The notes beneath the pieces are model-generated. The model was given only the letters and a program-made list of their open reading frames with translations. It made no database searches and was not told where the DNA came from. The translations under genes and the position numbers were made by a program. A stretch of 64,000 nt of DNA, taken from positions 29,264,001 to 29,328,000 of the forward strand of contig NC_133548.1 of NCBI RefSeq assembly GCF_048773025.1, written 5' to 3'. This document shows, one piece after another, positions 58,604 through 63,690 of this stretch. The stretch comes from Camelus bactrianus. Its lineage: Eukaryota; Chordata; Mammalia; Artiodactyla; Camelidae. How positions within the stretch are numbered: the first letter of the stretch is position 1; the number at the start of each line of letters is the position of its first letter.

Positions 58604-59887
58604 GTTTTAGGTGCTTTTAAGCCCTGTGAGTATTTACTGGGAAGTTGGATGATCCGTCTTACCGTGTGGTTCATTTTCCTGGTGGCGTTGTTTTTCAACC
58701 TGCTCGTCATTTTCACAACATTTGCATCGTGCACATCCCTGTCTTCCTCCAAACTGTTCATAGGCCTCATATCTGTGTCTAACCTATTCATGGGAGCCTA
58801 TACGGGCATCTTAACTTTTCTGGATGCCGTGTCCTGGGGCCGATTTGCAGAATTTGGTATTTGGTGGGAGATCGGCAGCGGCTGCAAAATAGCCGGGTTT
58901 CTTGCCGTTTTCTCCTCAGAAAGTGCCATATTTTTATTAATGTTAGCAGCGGTCGAAAGAAGCTTATCTGCGAAAGATATGATGAAAAATGGGAAGAGCC
59001 GCCACCTCAGGCAGTTCCGGGTAGCTGCGCTCTTCGCCTTCCTGGGCGCCGCGGTGGCAGGCTGTTTCCCACTCCTCCATGGCGGGGAGTATTCGGCCTC
59101 CCCCCTGTGCTTGCCTTTTCCCACGGGAGAGACGCCGTCCTTAGGCTTCACCGTCACCTTAGTGCTGTTGAACTCGCTGGCATTCTTATTAATGGCCATT
59201 ATCTACACTAAACTCTACTGCAACCTGGAGAAAGAAGACCTGTCCGAGAACTCCCACTCCAGCACGATTAAGCACGTTGCCTGGCTCATCTTCACCAACT
59301 GCATCTTCTTCTGCCCGGTAGCTTTTTTCTCCTTTGCGCCCCTGATCACGGCCATCTCCATCAGCCCCGAAATAATGAAGTCTGTTACTCTGATATTTTT
59401 CCCACTGCCTGCCTGCCTGAATCCAGTCCTATATGTTTTCTTCAACCCAAAGTTTAAAGAAGACTGGAAGTTACTGAAGCGACACATGACCAGGAAAAGC
59501 GGGTCCGTGTCCATCTCCATCGGCAGCCAAGCCGGCTGCGTGGAGCAGGACTTCTACTACGACTGCGGCATGTACTCGCACTTGCAGGGTCACCTGACCG
59601 TGTGTGACTGCTGCGAGTCATTTCTCCTGACAAAGCCCGCGTCCTGCAAACACTTAATAAAATCGCACAGCTGTCCCGCCTTGGCAGTGGGTTCTTGCCA
59701 AAGACCGGACGGCTACTGGTCCGACTGCGGCACGCAGTCCGCCCACTCCGACTATGCGGATGAAGAAGATTCCTTTGTCTCGGACAGTTCGGACCAGGTG
59801 CAGGCCTGTGGGCGAGCCTGCTTCTACCAGAGTCGAGGGTTCCCCTTGGTGCGCTATGCTTACAATCTACCAAGAGTGAAAGACTGA
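17784..59887 (+). CDS. LGR4: LGR4, R-spondin receptor, exons 2-18 (exon 1 outside window)
   Basis: Joined coding segments: 17784-17855, 35187-35258, 36539-36610, 44566-44781, 45654-45725, 47483-47551, 48442-48513, 48701-48772, 49112-49180, 50715-50786, 51954-52019, 52891-52962, 54610-54681, 54959-55084, 55897-56012, 56283-56366, 58611-59887. They read continuously from residue 63 (Asp) to 951, in human numbering. The protein is a plasma-membrane receptor with a leucine-rich-repeat ectodomain, a cysteine-rich cap and hinge, seven helices and a cytoplasmic tail of about 147 residues ending PRVKD. Known for the family: it binds R-spondins and, with ZNRF3/RNF43, stabilises Frizzled/LRP6 and so raises WNT signalling. 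The C-terminus separates it from LGR5 and LGR6. Intron phases agree at every junction; all splice sites are GT-AG except the donor after exon 16, which is GC. The signal peptide and start codon lie in exon 1, upstream of the window. Confidence 0.97.
18454..18551 (-). repeat. Camelid SINE, 5'-truncated
   Basis: Minus-strand tail and body (ggaggtaattaggtttattc, ggactggggattgaactcag) are present; the A-box head is missing. The flanks share acctccatt at 18448-18453 on and after 18551, a probable target duplication, which points to truncation at insertion. Confidence 0.75.
19085..19255 (-). repeat. MIR SINE
   Basis: gtcaagttacttaacctccc and the later gcatgaaacagagtcagtg match MIR read in reverse. 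Confidence 0.65.
20510..21295 (-). repeat. L2 LINE, split by a hAT element
   Basis: Left part ctaggtcctgtggtgggtgc and gtctttgtccttggagctg, right part tgagtcttgaaggacacg, atgtgcaaaggcacagagg and ttagactttatcctgaagg. The two parts are interrupted at 20631-20843. Confidence 0.55.
20631..20843. mobile_element. hAT-type MITE inserted in L2
   Basis: Terminal inverted repeats tgctgtccaa (left) and ttggacagca (right) enclose a body with internal inverted copies (ccacaggtggt / accacctgtgg). The flanks tctggag and tccagag look like a decayed target duplication. Confidence 0.65.
22240..22690 (-). repeat. L1 3' UTR fragment
   Basis: tcagattccccaaatgttaa, ttccaaaaacacaaggatat and tggttcaggatacaatctaaa resemble the reverse-oriented mammalian L1 3' UTR. 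Old and diverged. Confidence 0.5.
22805..23062 (+). repeat. MIR SINE, near full length
   Basis: Reads cacatttatcaagagcttgt, tatagatgaggacatggggg, tagagaggtgaaaaactcac and gagccaggatttgaatccac in MIR order. Confidence 0.8.
23245..23350 (+). repeat. MIR SINE fragment
   Basis: ccattttatagaggagaata and agctagaatcagacctg fit the MIR 3' half. Confidence 0.55.
23830..24030 (+). repeat. MIR SINE
   Basis: tgctgatgaggaaggaggct, agagaggttaagtaactttc and caagatcacacagcacgtta are clear MIR core sequence. Confidence 0.75.
24085..24560 (-). repeat. L2 LINE fragment
   Basis: gaaggcttcatcacagagtc, gggaatgacttgatcagatg and gtgaccttctgtcagtgtaa resemble the reverse of L2, as do neighbouring stretches. Tentative. 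Confidence 0.45.
25400..25960. repeat. Probable ancient interspersed repeat, family not assigned
   Basis: ctctggttggccagactggc, ctcatgtgcctgtccttgag and gagtcccccaaaggaaacag look like a common mammal-wide repeat that I have seen but cannot name with confidence. No coding content. Confidence 0.35.
31030..31217 (+). repeat. L1 3' end with poly-A tail
   Basis: tattcaatttcttgtaataac, actgaattgctttgctgt, aacattgtaaatcaactac and acttcaataaaaaac are the 3' end of the even-toed-ungulate L1, followed by an A-rich tail. It is strongly 5'-truncated. Confidence 0.8.
31765..31880 (-). repeat. MIR SINE fragment
   Basis: gctgtgtgacttattccaag and gatgattaaaacaaatgcac fit MIR in reverse. Confidence 0.5.
34203..34396. 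mobile_element. Tigger/pogo-type MITE remnant
   Basis: Terminal inverted repeats ttgacccttgaacaatg and cattattgaagggtc are clear. The interior is short and diverged and has no transposase frame. Confidence 0.65.
35187..35258 (+). CDS. LGR4: LGR4 exon 3 (LRR, residues 87-110)
   Basis: A 72-bp phase-2 exon with a long T-rich tract and tccctag acceptor, and donor gtaagt. It encodes [15 protein letters not shown] and onward to KVL, one leucine-rich repeat. The R-spondin-contacting concave face of LGR receptors is built from these N-terminal repeats (family knowledge). Confidence 0.95.
35259..36538 (+). other. LGR4: LGR4 intron 3 (1.3 kb)
   Basis: Mostly unique sequence. A weak MIR-like core in minus orientation may lie near 35780-35850 (tgtaagtcactagacctctc). 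An 11-bp direct repeat, tcccagttaac, occurs twice near 36180-36210. No gene is visible. Confidence 0.9.
36539..36610 (+). CDS. LGR4: LGR4 exon 4 (LRR, residues 111-134)
   Basis: A 72-bp phase-2 exon with acceptor cctctcag and donor gtaagt. It encodes one leucine-rich repeat, [15 protein letters not shown] to LQSL. The human protein has Ser where Asn occurs in VPNEAI; the rest matches my memory of the human sequence. Confidence 0.95.
37640..37865 (-). repeat. MIR SINE, near full length
   Basis: tgggcaagttatttaaaatt and tgccatgtagtaaatgctca match the reverse MIR core and head. Confidence 0.7.
38071..38278. mobile_element. MER5-type hAT MITE
   Basis: Ends tttctcaaagtgtggcgctt and cagaagttttgagaatcact form the inverted termini. 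Interior atgcagactcctaggccat is typical of the group. A GGGG-rich insertion lies inside. Confidence 0.65.
39091..39200 (+). repeat. Camelid tRNA-derived SINE (Vic-1 type)
   Basis: Plus-strand copy: ggtggtagagtggtgtttag, aaggtcctgggttcaatccc, cagtacctccattaaaaat and aaacctaattaccctcccac. A and B boxes are present. A 14-bp tandem duplication (39069-39096) runs into its 5' end. Confidence 0.88.
41093..41390 (-). repeat. L1 3' UTR fragment
   Basis: gatgtaattgacatacagc, acttacatatgtcatgaaat and gtaagtttagtgaccatcc are reverse-oriented L1 3' UTR. Confidence 0.65.
41577..41666 (-). repeat. Camelid tRNA-derived SINE (Vic-1 type)
   Basis: Minus-strand copy: aatggaggtactgaggattg, aacccaggatcttgcacatg and atcactgagctatgccctcc. 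The flanks caacttgttttt and caatttgttctt are a probable decayed target duplication. Confidence 0.85.
41690..42236 (+). repeat. L2 LINE 3' end
   Basis: gtccaaaccccttacctggc, tttaaatggcaccttcttag, ttgaatgctccttgcccagc and the closing tgttgaatgaattgcag follow the L2 3' part in order. An AT-rich tract at 42075-42130 is embedded in it. Confidence 0.6.
43351..43404. repeat. (TA)n(CA)n(TA)n compound microsatellite
   Basis: Runs of tatatata, cacacaca and tatatata, directly at the 3' (left) end of a minus-strand L1, so probably grown from its tail. Confidence 0.9.
43405..44005 (-). repeat. L1 LINE 3' end
   Basis: Reverse-oriented: ttaattgaagtatagtcagt, ccctgtgctatacagaagaa, ttccacatataagtgatatc, catccatgttgctgcaaatg and gtcgatggacatttaggttg. 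About 600 bp of the 3' UTR and ORF2 end remain; the rest is 5'-truncated. A (TTTTC)n stretch lies inside at about 43715-43755. Confidence 0.85.
44566..44781 (+). CDS. LGR4: LGR4 exon 5 (three LRRs, residues 135-206)
   Basis: A 216-bp exon, exactly three 72-bp repeat units without introns between them. It starts [15 protein letters not shown] and ends NLSSLVVL, covering three 24-residue leucine-rich repeats. Acceptor ccatcag, donor gtaagt, phase 2 on both sides. Asn199 in NLS is the second conserved glycosylation sequon. Confidence 0.96.
44782..45653 (+). other. LGR4: LGR4 intron 5 (0.87 kb)
   Basis: Unique AT-rich sequence. The only structure seen is a 23-bp tandem duplication ending 130 bp before the exon 6 acceptor. 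Confidence 0.9.
45478..45523. repeat. 23-bp tandem duplication
   Basis: gagataattacccaatgctg plus ttt is followed immediately by the same unit with one mismatch (att to act). Confidence 0.9.
45654..45725 (+). CDS. LGR4: LGR4 exon 6 (LRR, residues 207-230)
   Basis: A 72-bp phase-2 exon, acceptor ttccatag, donor gtaagt. It encodes [17 protein letters not shown] and onward to LETL, one leucine-rich repeat. Human reads IRSLSQHCF here, so two or three conservative substitutions are visible. Confidence 0.95.
45726..47482 (+). other. LGR4: LGR4 intron 6 (1.76 kb)
   Basis: AT-rich unique sequence. A possible weak L2-like 3' end lies near 46945-47165 (ctccttgaggacgg and later actcaataaattc). No gene or clear repeat otherwise. 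Confidence 0.88.
47483..47551 (+). CDS. LGR4: LGR4 exon 7 (LRR, residues 231-253)
   Basis: A 69-bp phase-2 exon, acceptor tttttctag, donor gtgagt. It encodes [17 protein letters not shown] and PSLKEL. The repeat is 23 residues, one shorter than its neighbours, as in human. Confidence 0.95.
47552..48441 (+). other. LGR4: LGR4 intron 7 (0.89 kb)
   Basis: Contains a short (GACA)n tract at about 47828-47846. An L2-like stretch may lie at 47890-48060 in minus orientation (ggcatcactgaagagaaggag, tgaaagaatgg). No gene. Confidence 0.88.
48442..48513 (+). CDS. LGR4: LGR4 exon 8 (LRR, residues 254-277)
   Basis: A 72-bp phase-2 exon, acceptor ctttttag, donor gtaagt. It encodes [15 protein letters not shown] and DGNPLLRTI, one leucine-rich repeat. 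Human has Gly where Leu254 occurs. Confidence 0.95.
48701..48772 (+). CDS. LGR4: LGR4 exon 9 (LRR, residues 278-301)
   Basis: A 72-bp phase-2 exon, acceptor tttttacag, donor gtaagt. It encodes [15 protein letters not shown] and HNLSDLHSL. Asn294 in NLS is a conserved glycosylation sequon. The intron before it is only 187 bp, the shortest in the window. Confidence 0.95.
48773..49111 (+). other. LGR4: LGR4 intron 9 (0.34 kb)
   Basis: Short AT-rich intron with no repeat or other feature that I can see. Confidence 0.9.
49112..49180 (+). CDS. LGR4: LGR4 exon 10 (LRR, residues 302-324)
   Basis: A 69-bp phase-2 exon. The acceptor is tttcttaaag, with a weak purine-rich last stretch, and the donor is gtgagt. 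It encodes [17 protein letters not shown] and VHLESL. Asn314 in NLT is a conserved sequon. Confidence 0.94.
49181..50714 (+). other. LGR4: LGR4 intron 10 (1.5 kb)
   Basis: Holds one hAT-type DNA transposon remnant (about 49736-49940). The rest is unique sequence without a recognisable feature. Confidence 0.9.
49736..49940. mobile_element. hAT-type DNA transposon remnant
   Basis: Begins aagcttctcagtggtggtc and ends gttgggaagcactgag, inverted ends typical of hAT MITEs. Subfamily not assigned. Confidence 0.5.
50715..50786 (+). CDS. LGR4: LGR4 exon 11 (LRR, residues 325-348)
   Basis: A 72-bp phase-2 exon, acceptor tttccacag, donor gtaagt. It encodes [15 protein letters not shown] and QEQKMLRTL. 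Human reads SSIPNNLC, so the Pro and one Asn are replaced by Ser here. Confidence 0.95.
50787..51953 (+). other. LGR4: LGR4 intron 11 (1.17 kb)
   Basis: The right half (51450-51740) is very AT-rich with taaatat-type runs, perhaps an old L1 3' end, which I cannot assign. No gene. Confidence 0.88.
51954..52019 (+). CDS. LGR4: LGR4 exon 12 (LRR, residues 349-370)
   Basis: A 66-bp phase-2 exon, acceptor tgttttaag, donor gtaagt. It encodes [15 protein letters not shown] and CHALEEI, a 22-residue repeat. The shortest leucine-rich-repeat exon of the gene, the same length as its human counterpart. Confidence 0.95.
52020..52890 (+). other. LGR4: LGR4 intron 12 (0.87 kb)
   Basis: Contains one full-length camelid SINE on the + strand. 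No other feature. Confidence 0.9.
52668..52797 (+). repeat. Camelid tRNA-derived SINE (Vic-1 type), full length
   Basis: The best copy in the window: gggagggtgtagctcagtgg, tagagtgcataactagcat, ggtcctgggttcaattccca, gtacctctgttaaataaata and a (AAAT)n tail ending cctaattatctaccccc. The head clearly shows tRNA A- and B-box promoter sequence. Confidence 0.92.
52891..52962 (+). CDS. LGR4: LGR4 exon 13 (LRR, residues 371-394)
   Basis: A 72-bp phase-2 exon, acceptor ctttttttag, donor gtaagt. It encodes [15 protein letters not shown] and QGLISLRIL, one leucine-rich repeat. It lies about 95 bp downstream of a camelid SINE inserted in the preceding intron. Confidence 0.95.
52963..54609 (+). other. LGR4: LGR4 intron 13 (1.65 kb)
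   Basis: Contains a hAT-type element (53263-53491). The stretch 53500-54609 is unique sequence with no recognised feature. Confidence 0.9.
53263..53491. mobile_element. hAT-type DNA transposon remnant
   Basis: taagcaaactttagtccatg, attgagttttattaaaaca and ggttgctgacccctac match a hAT element whose ends surround a short interior with no coding frame. Confidence 0.6.
54610..54681 (+). CDS. LGR4: LGR4 exon 14 (LRR, residues 395-418)
   Basis: A 72-bp phase-2 exon, acceptor taattgcag, donor gtaagt. It encodes [15 protein letters not shown] and AKLGSITNL. Human reads HSRAFATLGPITNL, so this repeat has several substitutions but stays open. Confidence 0.95.
54959..55084 (+). CDS. LGR4: LGR4 exon 15 (last LRRs, residues 419-460)
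   Basis: A 126-bp exon, acceptor cgttttag, donor AG|gtgtgt. It encodes [15 protein letters not shown], then [15 protein letters not shown] and AAKDFVNL, the last repeats before the C-terminal cap. Arg460 is split across the next intron. It is longer than the 72-bp unit, as expected where the repeat array ends. Confidence 0.95.
55085..55896 (+). other. LGR4: LGR4 intron 15 (0.81 kb)
   Basis: Only a short MIR-like core (about 55780-55830, gatgaggaaactgagtcc) is visible just before exon 16. The rest is unique. Confidence 0.88.
55897..56012 (+). CDS. LGR4: LGR4 exon 16 (Cys-rich cap, residues 460-499)
   Basis: A 116-bp exon, acceptor tttttctag. It encodes [16 protein letters not shown] then [13 protein letters not shown], the cysteine-rich cap that closes the leucine-rich-repeat solenoid and starts the hinge. 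The donor is a GC site (AAAG|GCAAGT). Using the nearest GT four bases downstream would break the frame with exon 17. The last base starts Gly499. Confidence 0.93.
56013..56282 (+). other. LGR4: LGR4 intron 16, GC-AG type (270 bp)
   Basis: Begins GCAAGT instead of GTAAGT and ends cattcag. The exon side AAAG plus GCAAGT matches the strong U1-complementary context typical of U2-type GC-AG introns. Frame continuity of Lys498-Gly499-Pro500 requires this boundary. Confidence 0.88.
56283..56366 (+). CDS. LGR4: LGR4 exon 17 (hinge, residues 499-527)
   Basis: An 84-bp exon, acceptor cattcag, donor gtaagc. It encodes [15 protein letters not shown] and [12 protein letters not shown] of the hinge that links ectodomain to helix 1. 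This is the most diverged exon of the gene. Human has Asn-Val-Thr at 505-507 (a glycosylation sequon); here it is Gly-Val-Thr. Confidence 0.93.
56490..56612. mobile_element. MER5-type hAT MITE, partial
   Basis: ctccaagtgtggtctgtata, aatctcaggcccagatcc and taacaagctccccagagga match MER5; one terminus seems lost. Confidence 0.5.
57800..57960 (-). repeat. MIR SINE fragment
   Basis: ctcagtttctctggatgaaa and atggggataattatacctg are the reverse MIR core. Confidence 0.6.
58023..58250 (+). repeat. MIR SINE, near full length
   Basis: acatttattgaagtccagct, aatagatgtt-like ataggtgttattatccacaa and gattccaagtctcc follow MIR order. Confidence 0.65.
58572..58600 (+). repeat. (CT)n microsatellite in the exon 18 polypyrimidine tract
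   Basis: About 14 uninterrupted CT units end 10 bp before the AG acceptor of LGR4 exon 18 and form its polypyrimidine tract. Possible branch sequence ttctaaattg lies just upstream. Confidence 0.9.
58611..59887 (+). CDS. LGR4: LGR4 exon 18, coding part (7TM domain and cytoplasmic tail)
   Basis: Residues 528-951 followed by a TGA stop. Seven hydrophobic helices lie near residues 544-565, 576-597, 621-643, 663-682, 703-729, 746-772 and 784-804. Cys618 and Cys693 are placed for the conserved helix-3 to loop-2 disulfide. The helix-3 end reads VERS (641-644) in place of the usual DRY. NPVLY (797-801) is the NPxxY motif of helix 7. The tail is rich in Cys, Ser and acidic residues and includes SHSCPAL and [12 protein letters not shown]. 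Its coding GC content is clearly higher than that of the flanking intron. The acceptor ttcgttttag follows a (CT)n tract. Confidence 0.97.
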
Positions 59888-61455
59888 ATCGATGTCTTTG
59901 TGACTGTTTCCCCCATGAACCGAAACCACAGTGTTGATAGCATGAACCCTAGTCTGACCCTTCATCTGAGAAGCACCTCTGTGATCACTGCCTGGTGTCA
60001 CTTAGAAGAGGAAGGTGGCAGTTTGTTTCTTAAACCAGACCTTTTCAAAGAACAAGTGCCTAAACTATCAACTGATGAAAAACACAGTGTCCAAGCAATG
60101 GGTAGTCTATTTGAAACAAATTTATAACTTGAAAAAGATTTTATGTATATCACAGCAATATAACGTTAGGTTTTTCTGATCCATAAGAAGCAAATTTATA
60201 CCTATTTCTGAATTAAGCACGATAAAGAACAGCTGTTAATATTTTTTTAAGAATATTTTAAATGGTGATTTTTGCATAACTGAAGAAAAAGTCTTGCTAA
60301 TTTTACCTAATGTTTCATCATTAATCTCAGGACAACTTACTGCAGGGCCAAAAAAAGGGATTGTCTCCCAGGTAAGACTCTGAGAGTGTATGTAGGCATT
60401 ACCTTCTTGCATTTCCTATTTCCATCTTTGGCATAATAGAATCATCAAGTTTAAGAGATTTATAACACCTAAAACCTGAAGATGTTTTTAAAACAATATT
60501 AACAACTGTTAAGATTTTTAAAAGAGTAGACGAATACATTTGTTTTCAGTCATTATACATTGCTTTGTTTTGATCACAGTAATTTTTTCTTCAGTGTTTT
60601 GTGATCATACTACCAGGAAAAAGTAAAGGGCTAATTGCTTGGGTGGGTTTAGTAGATTTGGCGAAACTACTAACGTGGGATTTTAATAGCATCAGAGGGA
60701 TTTGATCGTGTAATGTTCTCATTGATAAAACACTTCCTAGTATCATTGGCTCTACCAGTACCTTCCAGTTTTGTTGGTACATTAGCTACCTATAGATTGA
60801 ATTATACTGAAAGTAAACTGTGGCAAATGGTTTCATTCAGTTGGAAGAAATTGGGTCCTTAGGACACAAAGCACTTACATTGATTTCTTAGCGAGCTGGA
60901 TTCTCCTGAACCTAAGCTATGGCGTGGAAGCTTCCATACGTTTTTTTCCACTGACTGTGATTTACAAGAGCCTGTGCAACAGCTCGGAAACTGTGTTCTT
61001 GTGAGACAAAATAGATACTACGTCACTAAGAAAAGAAAAAGGAACAAAACTTAGGCCTTTGTTTTTAAAAATTAAAAATTCTTACTTGATTCTCATCTAT
61101 GGACTTTTGACTTGTCATGACGTGGAGTCTTAAAGTTATAAAAGTTCAGTATGTTTTTTTTTGAACAACGTGCTAAATCAGTAGCAAACCCACTGCCATA
61201 TTAGTTATTCAGGATATACTAAAAACCATTAAGCTAGATTGCAGTTTAATAATTAAACTGTATATAATGTGCATATAATGAATTTTTATCTTATGTAAAT
61301 TATTTTTAGAACACAAGTTGGGAAATGTGGCTTCTGTTCATTTCGTTTAATTAAAGCTACCTCCGAAACGATAGTGGCTGCCAGTAGCAGAATGTTAAAT
61401 TGTGGTTTATATACTTTTTGCATTGTAAATAGTCTTGGTTGTACATTGTCAGTGT

Positions 61456-61461
61456 AATAAA
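61456..61461 (+). terminator. LGR4: LGR4 poly(A) signal, main candidate
   Basis: Canonical AATAAA in the context gtgtaataaaaaca, about 1.57 kb past the stop. T/GT-rich sequence follows within 40 bp (tgtagtttgta), as expected of a downstream element. Cleavage is expected near 61475-61490. Confidence 0.65.
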
Positions 61462-61783
61462 AACAGAATCTTTGTATATCAAAATCATGTAGTTTGTATA
61501 AAATGTGGGAAGGATTTATTTACAGTGCGTTGTAATTTTGTAAGGCCAACTATTCACAAGTTTTTTAAACTGCTACCATGTTTGTATATTTACACATCTG
61601 ATAAATATTAAATCGTAACTTGGTAAAAAAAAATCTAGCTAAAAGTTTTTTTTCCAAAAGTCATGTTACTGAAAACTTTCATTGCATTCATTTAAAAAAT
61701 AGAATAGCAGGTATCTAAAAGATGTGGTAAACTGTGCTATGCATATGGTAGGAAATACAATATTGTATGCAGTGTCTTGAATT

Positions 61784-61789
61784 ATTAAA
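61784..61789 (+). terminator. LGR4: LGR4 poly(A) signal, distal candidate
   Basis: ATTAAA variant signal followed by a T-rich stretch. Its use would extend the 3' UTR by about 330 bp. It is a weaker hexamer than the upstream AATAAA. Another ATTAAA occurs at 61350-61355. Confidence 0.35.
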
Positions 61790-62073
61790 GTTTCTGGAAA
61801 GCAATCTATTTGCCTTAATTTATAACTAGGTATATTAATGAATTTGCTTAGTGTTTAAGTAAGTAAATTAAAGTGTTTTTAAGAGTATTAGAAGAAATGT
61901 TGGGAGAACACTTTGCTGAAATTTAGAAGTGAGGTTGTTTTCTATCTTAAGTCTGAACCATACTCATGGAAAACAAATTGTGAAATTTAAGATAATACCA
62001 TCAATTAGATCTTATTTAAAAGCAAATGATTAAAAAACTGGCATGATTCCAAAGGCAGTCTATTGCCCGAATG

Positions 62074-62532
62074 CAGTAGTCCTCCCTTTCTTCCCTTATC
62101 TGGGGTTTCACTTTCCATGGTCTTAGTTACCCATGGTCAGCCGCAGTCTGAAAATACTGAAGGGAAAATTCTGTAAATAAACAACTCATTAAGTTTTAAA
62201 TTGCACACCCTTTGAGTATTGTGATGAAACCTTAAGCTGTTCTACTCCAAAATGACTCATCCTTTTGTGTAGTGTATCCTGCCTGTTAGTCACCTAGTAG
62301 CTGTCTGTGACTCTCTACTTCAGTGCTTGTGTTCAAGTAACCCTTATTTTACTTAATAAAGGCCCCAAAGCGTGAGAATAATGATGCTGGCAATTCGGAT
62401 ATCCCCTTACTGTGCCTAATTTATAAATTAAACTGTATAGGAAGAAAACGTTATACATAGGATTCAGTACTGTCTGCAGTTTCCGCTGGGGGTCTTGGAA
62501 CATATCCCCCGTGGATAAGAATGTACTACTGT
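62074..62532 (+). mobile_element. Tigger1-type DNA transposon, internally deleted
   Basis: Left terminus cagtagtcctccctttc and right terminus ggataagaatgtactactg are inverted. The left part retains ataaaggccccaaagcgtga and tgctggcaattcggatat, the start of the pogo-type transposase reading frame, whose initiator ATG is AAG here. Almost all of the transposase is deleted, so the copy is dead. Confidence 0.8.
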
Positions 62533-62549
62533 GCTTACAAGTAACTCAA

Positions 62550-62680
62550 TATTCACAGTCATCAAGCCTTCATTTTACAGATGGGAAAACAGAGGGCCTA
62601 ATGAATTTTAAGTCAATACCTGGCACACGAAGCAAATTAGAACTCAAACCAGCACCCAGTTCCTCTCAATTTGAGACATT
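62550..62680 (+). repeat. MIR SINE fragment
   Basis: cattttacagatgggaaaac and gagggcctaatg are MIR core. Confidence 0.55.
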
Positions 62681-62694
62681 TTTTTGTTTTTGTT

Positions 62695-62950
62695 TGTTTT
62701 AAACTTCAGTGTATTTCTGGAATTCCCATCACAAAAAGCAGAATAGTATAATCACCTGTCCTCCCATCCCTTCGGCCCTCACTGCTCATATCCATCATCC
62801 AACTTTGGCAGTGCTCAACAGCACATGGCAAATCTTGTTTCATCTTCATCCCATTCACTGTCCCTCTCTGATCCCTCTGCTCCTTGGATTATTTTGAAGC
62901 AAATCTAAGACATGTTTCATCTGAAAATAATTCAATATGTCTAGGGATAA
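62695..62950 (-). repeat. Possible L1 3' UTR fragment
   Basis: ggattattttgaagcaaatc and taagacatgtttcatctg resemble the reverse-oriented L1 3' UTR. Diverged. Confidence 0.4.
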
Positions 62951-63514
62951 ATTGTTTTTAAGTTGTAAAGTATACCGCTGTAGGACTCACTGGTAATGGT
63001 GTTATTTTTGTAACCAAGTCAGAGATTTTCAAGCAAAGGTCACTCTTCGCTTACACAAGGTTACAAAGCCAGCCAAAAATATAAATTATTCCAAATAAAC
63101 CATAAAAGTGAAAATAAATGAGTAGTAAGAAGAGAAGTTACGAAGTTAATACCCTGAAGCTTAAGGGGAGAGGCCCTCTTTTGAGCCTATTTACACGTTT
63201 TATATAATCCTACCAAACTTGATTATGGTTTCTTAGTCCCAGTAATGAAAAGGCACTGGAAAAAAGACGACCACAGGACTTGATTATGTTCAAGCACCAG
63301 CACCAGTGCCGTGTGGTTCTTCATAGCTCCAGGGTTGCTCCAGCGTAACGCAGTAGTTGGTCATGAAGATGACTCTGAGGCATCTAGGAAAGGGCATAAT
63401 TTGTTTAAAACATTTTAGATTCCCACAGCAAGGGGTTACAGTGGAAAAATTTTGGAGTTTAAATGACACAAGTTACCACTTACCATTTTCTCTTCAGTCC
63501 TCTGCTAGAAGCTT

Positions 63515-63690
63515 TAGAGTTAATGAGGTACTATGACTGGGAGATAGATTATTTCCCTATTTTACAGAGGAGGAAGTCAGGACTTGGAAAGGCCAAACAT
63601 CTTGTTTAAGGAAATCTAGTGAATAAGAGGAAAACCACTGATTCAAATCCAGGTCCCTTTCATACTAAAACTGTACTTTTTCCTACTATG
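63515..63690 (+). repeat. MIR SINE
   Basis: ccctattttacagaggagga and cactgattcaaatccaggtc are in MIR order and spacing. Confidence 0.7.

Larger units (their letters stand above)
56367..58610 (+). other. LGR4: LGR4 intron 17 (2.2 kb)
   Basis: Contains a MER5-type remnant, two MIRs in opposite orientation and a terminal (CT)n tract. Stretch 56620-57800 is unique sequence with no recognised feature. Confidence 0.9.
59888..61800 (+). other. LGR4: LGR4 3' UTR
   Basis: AT-rich sequence downstream of the stop with no coding potential. It is taken to end about 20 bp past either of two poly(A) signals, at 61456-61461 or 61784-61789. No repeat insertion is obvious in it, as expected for a conserved UTR. 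The exact end is inferred. Confidence 0.75.
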
